Positions 5,222 through 13,401 are shown, counted from the stretch's first letter. The stretch: 20,853 nucleotides of DNA from DASQHM01 sp035632095 (GCA_035632095.1 DASQHM010000100.1:1-20853), one strand, 5' to 3'. Program-made: numbers and translations. The notes: generated by a model not told the origin, from the sequence alone.

Positions 5222-6748
5222 CTAGGCCGGCAGCTTCTTCAGGCGCCGGCGTTGCACGGACGAGGGAATATGCATCGCCTCCCTGTACTTAGCCACCGTG
5301 CGCCGCGCGATATCGACGCCGGTCCCGAGCAGGATCTCCACGATCCTGTCGTCTGACAGCACTTCGTCGGCGCTTTCCGCGTTGATCAGATCGCGAATGC
5401 GATGGCGGACCGATTCGGCCGAATGCGCCTCCCCGCCGCCGGCCGCGGCGATCGCCGAGGTGAAGAAGTATTTCATCTCGAAGATGCCGCGCGGGGTCGC
5501 CATATACTTGTTGGCGGTGACGCGGCTTACGGTGCTCTCGTGCATGCTGATTGCCTCGGCGATCACGCGCAAATTGAGCGGCCGCAAATGCTGGACGCCC
5601 TTGGCGAAGAAGCCGTCCTGCTGACGTACCAATTCGGTCGCCACCTTTAAGATGGTGTTGGCGCGCTGGTCGAGCGACTTGACCAGCCAGTTTGCGGAAT
5701 TCATGCAGTCGGAGATGTACGCCTTGTCGGATTTCGACTTGGCGGTGCCCGAGACTTGCGCGTGGTAGCGCGTGTTGATGAGGACGCGCGGCAAGGTATC
5801 GCTGTTCAATTCGACCAACCAGCCCCCGTCCGGGTTCTGGCGCACGAAGACATCGGGCACCACGGTCTGCGCCACCTCGGTGCTGAAGGCGGCGCCCGGT
5901 TTCGGATTGAGTGCCCTGATTTCGGTGATCATCTCCGCGATGTCCTCGGAATCCACGCCGCAGATCTTGCAAAGCTGCGCCACGTCGCGCTTGGCCAGCA
6001 GTTCCAGGTTCTCGAGCATCGCGGCCATGGCCGGATCGAGCCGGTCGCGCTCGCGCAATTGCAATGCGAGGCATTCTTTCAAATTGCGGGCGAATACGCC
6101 GGGCGGCTCGAAATGCTGCAGGCGTGCCAGAACCGCCTCGGCGCGCGCCGGTTCGCAGCCGAGGCGCTCCGATATGGCGGCGATGTCGTCGGTCAGATAT
6201 CCGGACTCGTCGACCAGGTCGATCATATGCGCGCCGATCGCGCGATCGATCGGATCGGCCACGTCCATGTGAAGCTGCGCCAGCAGGTGATCGCGCAGCG
6301 AGACTTCGCCGGAGAGGGTCTGCTCCAGATTGTATTCCGGATTGTCGAAGCGCAGCGAACCGCCGCGGCCGGAAATGTAATTGTCGGCGCCGGGGCCCGG
6401 CTCGGGCGGCCGATCCGTCGCCGCGTCGTTGGTGTACTCGTTGTCGTAGTTGGCCTCGATGGAATCCGCGGCCCGTTCGCGCTGATCCGCCTCGCGCTCT
6501 TCGCGCTCGCTCAATCCGTCGCGGGACGACGCCTCGGCTTCGCCCGAGGCCCGCTCGGCGCCCTCGCCGTTGGCCGCGGACGATTCGGCATCGTTGCGCT
6601 CGAGCAGCGGGTTCTTCTCCAGTTCCTGCTCGACATAGGCGGTCAGCTCAATATTCGAAAGCTGCAGCAGCTTGATCGCCTGCTGCAGCTGCGGCGTCAT
6701 GACCAGCGTCTGGCTCTGGCGAAGCTCTAATCTGGGTGTGATCGCCAT
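5222..6748 (-). CDS. rpoN: RNA polymerase sigma-54 factor
   Basis: This alternative sigma factor recognises -24/-12 promoters and needs AAA+ activators; it governs nitrogen assimilation and related programmes. The 508-aa protein contains the glutamine- and leucine-rich region I (1-50, RLELRQSQTLVMTPQLQQAI), an acidic region II of about 60-130 (Glu/Asp/Ala-rich, including EREEREADQRERAADS), the core-binding domain, the DNA-binding helix-turn-helix region (HESTVSRVTANKYM, then GIFEMKYFF) and the RpoN box ARRTVAKYRE at 481-490. Region II is fairly long, as in other alphaproteobacteria. ATG 6748 begins exactly at the conserved region I start. It lies 24 bp downstream of lptB and is likely part of that operon. 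Confidence 0.98.
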   Translation of the reverse strand: MAITPRLELRQSQTLVMTPQLQQAIKLLQLSNIELTAYVEQELEKNPLLERNDAESSAANGEGAERASGEAEASSRDGLSEREEREADQRERAADSIEANYDNEYTNDAATDRPPEPGPGADNYISGRGGSLRFDNPEYNLEQTLSGEVSLRDHLLAQLHMDVADPIDRAIGAHMIDLVDESGYLTDDIAAISERLGCEPARAEAVLARLQHFEPPGVFARNLKECLALQLRERDRLDPAMAAMLENLELLAKRDVAQLCKICGVDSEDIAEMITEIRALNPKPGAAFSTEVAQTVVPDVFVRQNPDGGWLVELNSDTLPRVLINTRYHAQVSGTAKSKSDKAYISDCMNSANWLVKSLDQRANTILKVATELVRQQDGFFAKGVQHLRPLNLRVIAEAISMHESTVSRVTANKYMATPRGIFEMKYFFTSAIAAAGGGEAHSAESVRHRIRDLINAESADEVLSDDRIVEILLGTGVDIARRTVAKYREAMHIPSSVQRRRLKKLPA

Positions 6749-6772
6749 TCCGACGTCCTGACCCGAACTTGC

Positions 6773-7543
6773 CTACCAGCTAAATCGCTCGCCGAGATAG
6801 ACGCGGCGCACGTCTTCGTGGGCGACGATCTCGTCCGGCCGGCCCTCCATGAGGACGCGGCCCTCATGCATGATGTAGGCGCGGTCGATGAGGTTCAACG
6901 TCTCGCGCACATTGTGCTCGGTGATCAGCACACCGATACCGCGATCCTTGAGATGGAACACCAGGTCGCGGATTTCGCCGACGGCGATCGGATCGATGCC
7001 GGCCAGCGGTTCGTCCAGCAGCATGAACGACGGCTGCGAGGCCAAGGCGCGCGCGATCTCGACGCGGCGGCGCTCGCCGCCCGACAGCGCCATGGCGGGC
7101 GCACGGCGCAAATGCGTGATGGAAAACTCGGCCAGCAGATCGTCGAGCATCTGCTCCCGTTTTTCCGGCAGGGGCTCTGAGACTTCGAGCACCGAACGTA
7201 TATTGTTCTCCACGGTCATGCCGCGAAAGATCGATGCTTCCTGCGGCAGGTAGCCGATGCCGAGCCGGGCGCGGCGATACATGGGAAAATTGGTGATGTT
7301 GTGGCCATCGAGGGTGATGCTGCCGTAGTCCGCCGAAATCAATCCGGTGATGATGTAGAAGCAGGTGGTCTTGCCTGCGCCGTTCGGTCCGAGCAGCCCG
7401 ACCGCCTCGCCGCGCTGCAGCGTGAGGTTGACGTCGCGCACCACCGGCCGCTTCTTGAAGCGCTTGCCGATGTTGTGGGCGGCCAAACCGCGATTGTCGG
7501 CCACCAATCGTGGGCCATTTTGCATCCCGCTGCTGTCGCTCAT
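6773..7543 (-). CDS. lptB: LPS export ABC transporter ATPase
   Basis: LptB energises extraction of lipopolysaccharide from the inner membrane together with LptF and LptG. The 256-aa protein has every ABC motif: Walker A GPNGAGKT (52-59), Q-loop GYLPQEASIFRGMTVENN, signature LSGGERRRVEIARAL, Walker B FMLLDEPLAGIDP and the switch histidine in ITEHNVRETL. The sequence is LptB-like rather than a generic amino-acid transporter ATPase, as judged by ISADYGSITLDG, the RARLGIGYLPQEASIFR segment, and position between lptA and rpoN. The N-terminus is about 15 residues longer than in E. coli; Met7 is an alternative start. lptF and lptG are not in the window, as is usual. Confidence 0.96.
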   Translation of the reverse strand: MSDSSGMQNGPRLVADNRGLAAHNIGKRFKKRPVVRDVNLTLQRGEAVGLLGPNGAGKTTCFYIITGLISADYGSITLDGHNITNFPMYRRARLGIGYLPQEASIFRGMTVENNIRSVLEVSEPLPEKREQMLDDLLAEFSITHLRRAPAMALSGGERRRVEIARALASQPSFMLLDEPLAGIDPIAVGEIRDLVFHLKDRGIGVLITEHNVRETLNLIDRAYIMHEGRVLMEGRPDEIVAHEDVRRVYLGERFSW

Positions 7544-7591
7544 TGTGTCGCCCTTATCGCATGTAGTGCTTGATGAATCCTGAATGGCCGC

Positions 7592-8257
7592 TCATCGCTG
7601 ACCGCTTCGGGTGCCGCTTTGGTTACCGGTTTGTCCGCCGCCCTGCATGCCGCCTTGTCCGGAGTTCTGCTCCGGCACGAACAGGCCATGGACGCGTTGG
7701 CCGGGCGCCACATCGAGCGTGCTGCGTCCCGTGTCCAAGTTCATTACCGCACGATTGCCGCGCAGCACGTTCTGTCCGCGGGTCAGCACGACCTGGCTGC
7801 CTTCCAGCACGATGACGCGCTTGTCCACGTCGTAGTAACCGGTATCGCCGCGCCCGCTTTCCTCCGGCGACGACACGAAGACATGGCCGTTGGCGTCGAT
7901 GCGCGAAATGCTGCCGCCGGCGAAGGGATCGGCATCGGCGCTCGCGGCGGCTCCGGCGGCGCTGCCTTTGGCCGCGGTCTTCGGGGGCGGCTGCGCGGCG
8001 GGCGGCGAATCAGCCTTGTTGCGGTAGTGCACGATCAGCGTATCCGCCTTCAAGCGCAAATCGCCTTGGAGCGCGTCGACATTGCCGCGGAACGTCGCAA
8101 TTTGCTTGTCCTGCTCCACTTCGAGACTGTCGGACGAGATGTCGATCGGCTGCTTGGTGTCGTGCTTGGCCGCCGGGCGCGTCTGCGCCTCGGCGCCGGC
8201 GCCGAACGCCAAACCGAGCACGAGCGTGAATGCCGCAAATCCGGCGCGGCGCATCAT
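7592..8257 (-). CDS. lptA: LPS export periplasmic bridge protein
   Basis: LptA forms the beta-jellyroll bridge that carries LPS across the periplasm. The 221-aa protein has a signal peptide (residues 1 to about 24, cleavage near AEA-Q), then the OstA-like domain beginning IDISSDSLEVEQDKQIATFRGNVDALQGDLRL split over short strands. A low-complexity Pro/Ala insert (SPPAAQPPPKTAAKGSAAGAAAS, roughly 84-112) lies between strands, a frequent alphaproteobacterial trait. The domain resumes with ISRIDANGHVFVSS and RVIVLEGSQVVLTRGQNVLRG. The C-terminus is Gly/Gln-rich (GQGGMQGGGQTGNQSG). The ATG overlaps the lptC stop by 4 bp, indicating translational coupling. It lies 48 bp ahead of lptB. Confidence 0.94.
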   Translation of the reverse strand: MMRRAGFAAFTLVLGLAFGAGAEAQTRPAAKHDTKQPIDISSDSLEVEQDKQIATFRGNVDALQGDLRLKADTLIVHYRNKADSPPAAQPPPKTAAKGSAAGAAASADADPFAGGSISRIDANGHVFVSSPEESGRGDTGYYDVDKRVIVLEGSQVVLTRGQNVLRGNRAVMNLDTGRSTLDVAPGQRVHGLFVPEQNSGQGGMQGGGQTGNQSGTRSGQR

Positions 8258-8940
8258 CCGGCGCCCTGCGGATAGAGCGTGACTTTCACGCCCTTGAGGA
8301 AGCGCATGTGGTTGCCCTTGTCCGCGAGCCAGAACCCGTTGGCGTTCAGCAAGCCATACGGACCCTGTCCGTGCACCGGATCGTCGGACGTGATCTCGCC
8401 GGTCACGAGACTGGCGTGCGCCGTCGGTCCGTGGAACTCGTAGCCGCGGTCCGAGTAGACGCTAACGTCGCCCGCCAGGTCGAGGATCTTGGTCTGGTCG
8501 TGATAGGTGCCCTTTTTGGCAGTGAGCGCCGCCCAAGTTCCGTCCTCGAGCGTTATGTCGGCCTGGACGTTGTCGAGCACCACGGTTTCACGCTGCGCGC
8601 CCTCCTGGATGCCGGAATCCGCGGTGACCAGATACGGCCGTCCGTGATTGTCGATGCCCTGATAGCGCGGGTTGGCCATGCGCAAGCGCTGATCCTGCAA
8701 TTCCACGTCGGAGAAACTGAGCGCGATGCGCGAGCCGTAGCGCGGATGCAATTGCGGCCAGGCAATCACCAAACCGACCAGAACCAGCGCCGCGAGCGGC
8801 AGCAGCAGCTTCATCATGGCGATGAAGCGATTGCGCTTCAGGGAACGCAAATGAAGCGCGCGATGCGATCCCTCGCCGAGCCATTGGGCATGGTAGTGGC
8901 TTTGTCCGCTGGCCGCCGTTCCCGTGACCGGCGTTTCCAT
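8254..8940 (-). CDS. lptC: LPS export inner-membrane protein
   Basis: LptC passes LPS from LptB2FG to LptA. The 228-aa protein has a cytoplasmic N-terminal stretch of about 42 residues, a single transmembrane helix at about 43-62 (MMKLLLPLAALVLVGLVIAW), and a periplasmic LptC-type domain: NPRYQGIDNHGRPYLVTADSG, DITLEDGTWAALTAKKGTYH, ILDLAGDVSVYSDRGYEFHG and ITSDDPVHGQGPYGLLNANGF. The last motif is characteristic of LptC in alphaproteobacteria. The N-terminal extension before the helix is longer than in E. coli. ATG 8940 lies one base after the kdsD stop, and the stop overlaps lptA, so kdsD-lptC-lptA are tightly coupled. Confidence 0.93.
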   Translation of the reverse strand: METPVTGTAASGQSHYHAQWLGEGSHRALHLRSLKRNRFIAMMKLLLPLAALVLVGLVIAWPQLHPRYGSRIALSFSDVELQDQRLRMANPRYQGIDNHGRPYLVTADSGIQEGAQRETVVLDNVQADITLEDGTWAALTAKKGTYHDQTKILDLAGDVSVYSDRGYEFHGPTAHASLVTGEITSDDPVHGQGPYGLLNANGFWLADKGNHMRFLKGVKVTLYPQGAG

Positions 8941-8941
8941 G

Positions 8942-9940
8942 TCAGGCCACTCCGGCCCTGAGGCAATCGTGAATATGGACGATGCCGGCCGGCCGTCCGC
9001 CCTCGGTGACGAACAGGCTAGTGATCTGAGGCGAGCCGGCGTTCATCACATGCAGAGCCTCGGCCGCGAGTGCGCTCGGGCGGATGGTCTTGGGCCTAAG
9101 CGTCATCACCTCTTCGACGGCAAGGCCGAGCAATTTCGGCGTCATGTGCCGCCGCAAGTCGCCGTCCGTGATGATGCCCGCCAGTTGTCCGTTTGCCTCC
9201 ATGACGCCGACGCAGCCAAACGTCTTTGCCGTCATCACCAGCAGCGCGTCCGCCATCTTCGTCCCGCGCGCCACCAACGGCACCATCTCGCCGGTGTGCA
9301 TGATGTCGCTCACCTTGACCAGCATGCGTCCGAGGCTGCCGCCCGGATGCAGGACCTGGAACTGGTTGGCGGAAAATCCGTTGCGTTCCAACAGCGCCAG
9401 CGCGAGAGCATCGCCGAGCGCCAGCATGACGGTGGTCGACGTGGTCGGCGCCATGCCGAGCGGGCAGGCTTCCGGTGTGTTCGGCAGGAGCAAAGTATGG
9501 TCCGCCGCCTGGGAGAGCGCCGATTCCGCCTTGCCGGCGATGGCGATGAGCGGGATGCCGAAGCGGCGGGTGTAGGCAACCAGATCGCTGAGTTCCGGCG
9601 TGTCGCCGGAATTGGACAGGCAAATGACCGCGTCGCCGGCGGCGATCATGCCAAGGTCGCCGTGGCTCGCCTCGGCCGGATGGACGAAGACAGCCGGCGT
9701 GCCGGTGGAAGCCAAGGTGGCGGCGATCTTGCGCGCGATATGGCCGCTCTTGCCCATGCCGCTCACCACGACGCGGCCGGTTACGGCTGCCAACGCGTCG
9801 ACGGCCGCAGCGAAGCTTGCATCCAGTTGATCGGAAAGGGCTTTAAGACCCTCGATCTCAAGCCGGAGGACCCGGCGCGCCACGTCCAGATCGGTGGCGG
9901 CTGCTGGGCTTGCTTTGCTGGCTTTGGTTTTCAACGTCAT
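8942..9940 (-). CDS. kdsD: D-arabinose-5-phosphate isomerase (KdsD/KpsF)
   Basis: This enzyme converts ribulose-5-phosphate to arabinose-5-phosphate, the precursor of Kdo in the LPS inner core. With the ATG at 9940 the protein is 332 aa. An SIS domain (about 30-170) includes VVVSGMGKSGHIARKIAATL, HPAEASHGDLGM and CLSNSGDTPEL. It is followed by two CBS domains: SDIMHTGEMVPLV through GIITDGDLRRHM, and VMTLRPKTIRPSA through VHIHDCLRAG. No start has a strong Shine-Dalgarno. ATG 9973 would add 11 residues, while the TTG at 10012 is unlikely. A candidate promoter lies at 10029-10056. It heads the lpt gene string, matching shared demand for Kdo and LPS export. Confidence 0.95.
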   Translation of the reverse strand: MTLKTKASKASPAAATDLDVARRVLRLEIEGLKALSDQLDASFAAAVDALAAVTGRVVVSGMGKSGHIARKIAATLASTGTPAVFVHPAEASHGDLGMIAAGDAVICLSNSGDTPELSDLVAYTRRFGIPLIAIAGKAESALSQAADHTLLLPNTPEACPLGMAPTTSTTVMLALGDALALALLERNGFSANQFQVLHPGGSLGRMLVKVSDIMHTGEMVPLVARGTKMADALLVMTAKTFGCVGVMEANGQLAGIITDGDLRRHMTPKLLGLAVEEVMTLRPKTIRPSALAAEALHVMNAGSPQITSLFVTEGGRPAGIVHIHDCLRAGVA

Positions 9941-10028
9941 GGGGAGCCAGCCAGGGAACTGGGTACGGACCATATCCCGCGCCGGACGGTCCCGAGCCGG
10001 GCGGCGGGACAAACAAGATTCGTGCCAA

Positions 10029-10056
10029 TTATTAGGTCAAGGTCTCGCATTTGCAA
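10029..10056 (-). promoter_or_regulatory. Candidate promoter of the kdsD-lpt-rpoN cluster
   Basis: On the minus strand TTGCAA (10056-10051), a 16-nt spacer and TAATAA (10034-10029) give a plausible sigma-70-type promoter in the 184-bp gap after the RNase D gene. A start near 10022 gives a leader of roughly 50-80 nt depending on which kdsD ATG is used, and argues against the TTG at 10012. Confidence 0.42.
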
Positions 10057-10124
10057 ACAACTACCTGCGCGCCGGGGCCGAATTGCGGCGAATCCCTGCG
10101 GCGGCGTCGGCAGTTACCGACGAT

Positions 10125-10736
10125 CTAGTGGGCGAAAATATCGGTCTCGGCCCAGCCCGCGAGGTCGAGCGCGGCGCGGGTCGGCAGAAAATCGAAGCAG
10201 GCCGCCGCCAGTTCGCGCCGGCCGTCCCGGGCCAGCATGGCGTCCAGCTTCTCGGCGATGCGGTGCAAATGCAGCACATCGGCCGCGGCATATTCGAGTT
10301 GTGCGTCGGTCAGCGTGGCGGCGCCCCAGTCCGACGACTGCTGCTGCTTGCTGAGTTCGATGCCAAGCAGATCCTTGGCCAGGTCCTTGAGGCTGTGCCG
10401 GTCGGTGAAGGTGCGGGTCAACCGGGACGCGATCTTTGTGCAGTAGACCGGCGCGCAGACCGCGTCGAGATGCTGGCGGAGCATGGCCAGGTCGAAGCGG
10501 GCGAAATGGAACAGTTTGGTGACGCGGGGGTCGGCCAGCAGCCGCTTCAAGTTCGGCGCGGCGTAGTTGGCATCGGGGAACTGCACCAAGTGACAATTGC
10601 CGTCGCCGGCGGAAAGCTGCACCAGGCAAAGCCGGTCGCGATGCGGGTTCAACCCCATGGTCTCGGTATCGATGGCGACCGTATCGCCGAAATCGATGCC
10701 TTGCGGCAGGTCGCCTTTGTGCAGGTGGATCGCCAT
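10125..10736 (-). CDS. Short RNase D-like 3'-5' exoribonuclease
   Basis: This 203-aa protein is a DEDDy-family exonuclease. Motif I is Asp23-Thr-Glu25 in AIDTETMGL. Motif II includes Asp82 in FHFARFDLAML. Motif III has Tyr149 and Asp153 in YAAADVLHL. The two HRDC domains of E. coli RNase D (about 375 aa) are missing; this compact form is common in alphaproteobacteria and is often annotated simply as ribonuclease D. It probably trims tRNA or other small RNA 3' ends. ATG 10736 is 38 nt downstream of tRNA-Leu on the same strand, so the two may share a transcript. The ribosome binding site is weak (GACGGGCGG). Confidence 0.9.
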   Translation of the reverse strand: MAIHLHKGDLPQGIDFGDTVAIDTETMGLNPHRDRLCLVQLSAGDGNCHLVQFPDANYAAPNLKRLLADPRVTKLFHFARFDLAMLRQHLDAVCAPVYCTKIASRLTRTFTDRHSLKDLAKDLLGIELSKQQQSSDWGAATLTDAQLEYAAADVLHLHRIAEKLDAMLARDGRRELAAACFDFLPTRAALDLAGWAETDIFAH

Positions 10737-10774
10737 GCCGCCCGTCTGGCTCTTGATTCGTCCGGCCGCAGTGC

Positions 10775-10861
10775 TGGTGCCCAGGAGAAGACTCGAACTT
10801 CCACGACCGTGAGGCCACTAGCACCTGAAGCTAGCGCGTCTGCCAATTCCGCCACCTGGGC
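10775..10861 (-). tRNA. tRNA-Leu (anticodon CAG)
   Basis: The reverse complement begins GCCCAGGTGGCGGAATTGG and ends CTCCTGGGCACCA. It folds into a cloverleaf with a 7-bp acceptor stem (GCCCAGG/CCTGGGC), a D-arm, an anticodon stem CTAGC/GCTAG around the loop TTCAGGT, a long class II variable arm (TGGCCTCACGGTCGT), and a T-arm with GTTCGAGTC. The anticodon is CAG, decoding CUG. CCA is encoded. The long variable arm and the sequence both identify leucine. Confidence 0.97.
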
Positions 10862-10876
10862 GGCCGGGAGCCGGAT

Positions 10877-10905
10877 TGGTTACCCCTCCCTCCCGGCGAT
10901 GTCAA
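10877..10905 (-). promoter_or_regulatory. Likely promoter of tRNA-Leu
   Basis: On the minus strand TTGACA (10905-10900), 17 nt, then TAACCA (10882-10877). Transcription would begin around 10870, about nine bases before the mature tRNA 5' end. The -35 is perfect; the -10 is weak. Confidence 0.5.
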
Positions 10906-11013
10906 GGCGGCCGCGGGCATATTTGCTCGACGTTTCCATTGGTTTGCGGACTTGCCAGCGCCTGCGCGCGGCAGCATGGTGTGCGCCGGATCGAGGGTTT
11001 GGGATCGGGCAAG

Positions 11014-11961
11014 ATGCGTGATCGTCTCGTCACCGTGTTCGGCGGCTCGGGCTTCATCGGCCGCTATGTGGTGAAACGTCTGGCCGAGCAGGGCGCGCGC
11101 ATCCGCGTCGCCGTGCGCCGGCCCGACGAGGCGCTGTTCCTCAAGCCCATGGGCGCGGTCGGCCAGATCGTGCCGGTTCAGGCCAACCTGCGCGCCGAGC
11201 CGTCGATTGCCGCGGCGGTCGCCGGCGCCGATGCGGTGATAAACCTGGTCGGCATTCTGTACGAGTCCGGGGCGCAGCGCTTCGCGTCCGTGCACGCGCG
11301 GGGCCCCGAGTTGATCGCACGCGCCGCCGCCGCCGCCGGCGTGCAACGCCTCGTTCAAGTGTCCGCCACCGGGGCCGACATTCGTTCGCCGTCGGAATAC
11401 GCGCGGACCAAGGCCATGGGCGACGCCGCGGTGCGCGCGGCCTTTCCGTCGGCCAATGTGGTGCGCCCGTCGCTCGTGTTCGGCGCCGAGGATCAGTTCT
11501 TCAATCGCTTCGCGGCCATGACGCGGATTTCGCCGGTGCTGCCGCTGATCGGCGGCGGCCATACCCGCTTCCAGCCGATCTACGTCGGCGACGTGGCGTC
11601 CGCGATCGCCAAGATCGTGGACGATCCCGCTTGCGCCGGGCGCGACTACGAACTCGGCGGGCCGCGCGTCTACACCTTCGCCGAATTGATGCAGCTCGTC
11701 TTGGATTACACCGGCCGCCGCAGGTTGTTGGTGCCGGTGCCCTTCGCCGTTGCGAGCCTGCAAGCCTTCTTCCTCGAATGGCTGCCGTCGCCGCCGCTCA
11801 CGCGCGATCAGATCCGCTATCTGCAAGGCGACAGCCTCCCTAAGGCCGGCGCACCGGGCCTCGCCGACCTCGGGATCGTGCCGACGCCCATCGAGGCCGT
11901 GGTGCCGAGCTATCTCGACCGCTACCACCGTGGCGGCAGGTCGCTGCCGCTGTTCGGCTGA
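11014..11961 (+). CDS. NDUFA9-like NAD(P)-binding SDR (complex I associated family)
   Basis: This 315-aa atypical short-chain dehydrogenase resembles the mitochondrial complex I accessory subunit NDUFA9 and its alphaproteobacterial homologues. The nucleotide-binding motif GGSGFIG lies at 10-16, followed by VAVRRPDEA, DAVINLVGILYESG, VQVSATGAD and SEYARTKAMGD. The Tyr and Lys in YARTK preserve the YxxxK catalytic pair. VVRPSLVFGAEDQFFNRFA and FQPIYVGDVASAIAKI are typical of the family. It probably binds NADPH; the reaction is unknown. ATG 11014 precedes the canonical beta strand by a few residues; an upstream extension to 10876 is not family-like. The stop codons of this gene and the convergent UppP-like gene are 3 bp apart. 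Confidence 0.87.
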   Translation: MRDRLVTVFGGSGFIGRYVVKRLAEQGARIRVAVRRPDEALFLKPMGAVGQIVPVQANLRAEPSIAAAVAGADAVINLVGILYESGAQRFASVHARGPELIARAAAAAGVQRLVQVSATGADIRSPSEYARTKAMGDAAVRAAFPSANVVRPSLVFGAEDQFFNRFAAMTRISPVLPLIGGGHTRFQPIYVGDVASAIAKIVDDPACAGRDYELGGPRVYTFAELMQLVLDYTGRRRLLVPVPFAVASLQAFFLEWLPSPPLTRDQIRYLQGDSLPKAGAPGLADLGIVPTPIEAVVPSYLDRYHRGGRSLPLFG

Positions 11962-11964
11962 GAC

Positions 11965-12834
11965 TTAAGTCAGACTCGGGATGTTGAGCAGGATGAGCGC
12001 GGCGCCGCCGGCGGCGATCCGCAGCAGCGCGAACGGCGCAAGGCTTCGCTTCGCGGTCCAGCTCAGCAGCATGCCGATCCCGATGAAGGCGCCGACGAGC
12101 GCCGCGGCACCGGCCATCGCGGCGCCAAGCCAACTCCAGGACTCGCCCGCGCGGACCATGGCATAAACATGCTCTGCCGTGCCGCCGAACAGGATCGGCA
12201 GCGAGAGCAGCAATGCCAGGCGAGCGGCAGCGGCGCGCTCGAAGCTGAGCAGCCGCGCCCCCAGCAGCACCAAGGCAACGCGCCCCGCGGCCGGGACCAC
12301 GGATGCCGCCAGCAGCAGGCCGACGAAGAGCGCGCCGGCGATGCCGAGATGCTCCAGGCGGCGGACCGTCATGCCGATCCGGTCGGCGAGCCAGACCATC
12401 ACGCCGCCGGCCACCAGGCACCAGGCAAGAAACGCCGATGTCATGGGCAGCACGTAGTCGAATCGCGTCATGGCCATTTCGGCCGCGACGGGCGGAACGC
12501 AAGCCACGATCAGATGCCATGCGATGCGCGCCTTGGGCGAGCGCCGGCGCCGTACGATGTTCCAGAGGCCGACGGCAATGTCGGCAAGCTCTCGCCACAG
12601 GCACGCGGCGATGGCCACCATGATTGCCAGTCTTGTCGCGATCTCGGCTTCGTGCGAAAGCGGCGGCCATTCGAGCCAGCGCTGCAACAAAATGCGCACG
12701 CCGGTCCCGCCGACAGGGAGGACGTCGAAAAGTCCTTGTACGAGAGCGAGACCTAAGGCGGCACTTGCGTCGGACGAGAGAATCACAGTCGCGCGGCTCG
12801 ACGGTTTGGCTCGCTCGCTTATACACTGACGCAC
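11965..12834 (-). CDS. UppP/BacA-family membrane protein lacking the catalytic residues
   Basis: This hydrophobic protein (about 289 aa, multiple membrane helices) aligns with undecaprenyl-diphosphatase along its length, but the signature motifs are eroded. Compared with E. coli UppP (from memory), Glu17 becomes Gln33, Glu21 becomes Asp37, Ser26-Ser27 become Gly42-Gly43 and His30 becomes Val46 (motif VQGLFDVLPVGGTGV). In the second motif PGxSRSG reads PAAGRVA, keeping only Arg. Flanking family text survives (ARLLSFERAAAARLALLLSLPILFGG). Phosphatase activity is therefore doubtful; a structural, transport or regulatory role is possible. The frame is intact, so it is not an obvious pseudogene. 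GTG 12834 is used; GTG 12786 would fit the family N-terminus better. It sits where a true uppP often lies, beside the NDUFA9-like gene. Confidence 0.72.
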   Translation of the reverse strand: MRQCISERAKPSSRATVILSSDASAALGLALVQGLFDVLPVGGTGVRILLQRWLEWPPLSHEAEIATRLAIMVAIAACLWRELADIAVGLWNIVRRRRSPKARIAWHLIVACVPPVAAEMAMTRFDYVLPMTSAFLAWCLVAGGVMVWLADRIGMTVRRLEHLGIAGALFVGLLLAASVVPAAGRVALVLLGARLLSFERAAAARLALLLSLPILFGGTAEHVYAMVRAGESWSWLGAAMAGAAALVGAFIGIGMLLSWTAKRSLAPFALLRIAAGGAALILLNIPSLT

Positions 12835-12902
12835 CGCACTGCCCTAATGCCAAATGCAGGAAATTGCGGTGCAGGCGCGCGCGATAGCGGGAGGACATGG
12901 TC

Positions 12903-13397
12903 ATGGGCGGGACGGACAATCGCTTGATGCTGCCGGCGCTGAATCCGGCCGACGTTCCCGCGGTGTCGCGAGCGCCGACCTTTCCCAAGGGTCACGGGCT
13001 GGAATATCCATGGGAAGGGCGCGACAAGCGAGCGCTCGGCGACGCGCTCGGCCTTACCCAATTCGGCGTCAACCAGGTGCGCCTGCCGCCCGGCAAATGG
13101 TCGGCCCTGCGGCACTGGCACATTCACGAAGACGAGTTCGTGATGGTGCTCTCGGGCGAGGTAACGCTGGTGACTTCCGCTGGCCGACAAAAGCTCTCGG
13201 CCGGCATGGTTGCCGGATTTCCCGCCGGCAAGGCGGACGGCCATCACCTGGTCAACGAAAGCGGGCGCGACGCGGTCTATCTCGAAGTCGGACGGCGCGC
13301 CGAGTCGGACATGGCGTTCTACGACGACAACGATGCGGTTCGCGCGCGCGGGCCATGGGGCGCCGAACTCCGCCGCCGCGACGGCACGCCGCTTTGA
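12903..13397 (+). CDS. Cupin domain protein
   Basis: This 164-aa protein has a single cupin barrel. Motif 1 contains RHWHIHEDEFVMVLSGEV with His71, His73, His75 and Glu78 as candidate metal ligands. Motif 2 is GMVAGFPAGKADGHHLVN with His114. A C-terminal segment (DMAFYDDNDAV) resembles cupins often annotated as mannose-6-phosphate isomerase-like or transcriptional-regulator-like, but without sugar-enzyme hallmarks. The substrate is unknown. ATG 12903 has GGGAGGA about 7 nt upstream; ATG 12897 lies too close to it. It is divergent from the UppP-like gene and convergent with the GST gene, so it is probably a single-gene transcript. Confidence 0.85.
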   Translation: MGGTDNRLMLPALNPADVPAVSRAPTFPKGHGLEYPWEGRDKRALGDALGLTQFGVNQVRLPPGKWSALRHWHIHEDEFVMVLSGEVTLVTSAGRQKLSAGMVAGFPAGKADGHHLVNESGRDAVYLEVGRRAESDMAFYDDNDAVRARGPWGAELRRRDGTPL

Positions 13398-13401
13398 ACG
13401 A

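Noticed and set aside
5756..6730. 324-codon plus-strand open frame opposite rpoN
   Set aside because: No recognisable domain; the sigma-54 reading on the minus strand is unambiguous.
9941..10012. N-terminal extension of KdsD from TTG 10012
   Set aside because: The added Arg/Pro-rich residues are not family-like and the candidate promoter would leave a leader of only about ten bases.
8924..10354. 476-codon plus-strand open frame opposite kdsD
   Set aside because: It is a His/Arg/Gly-rich shadow typical of high-GC DNA; the minus strand encodes a clear SIS-CBS enzyme.
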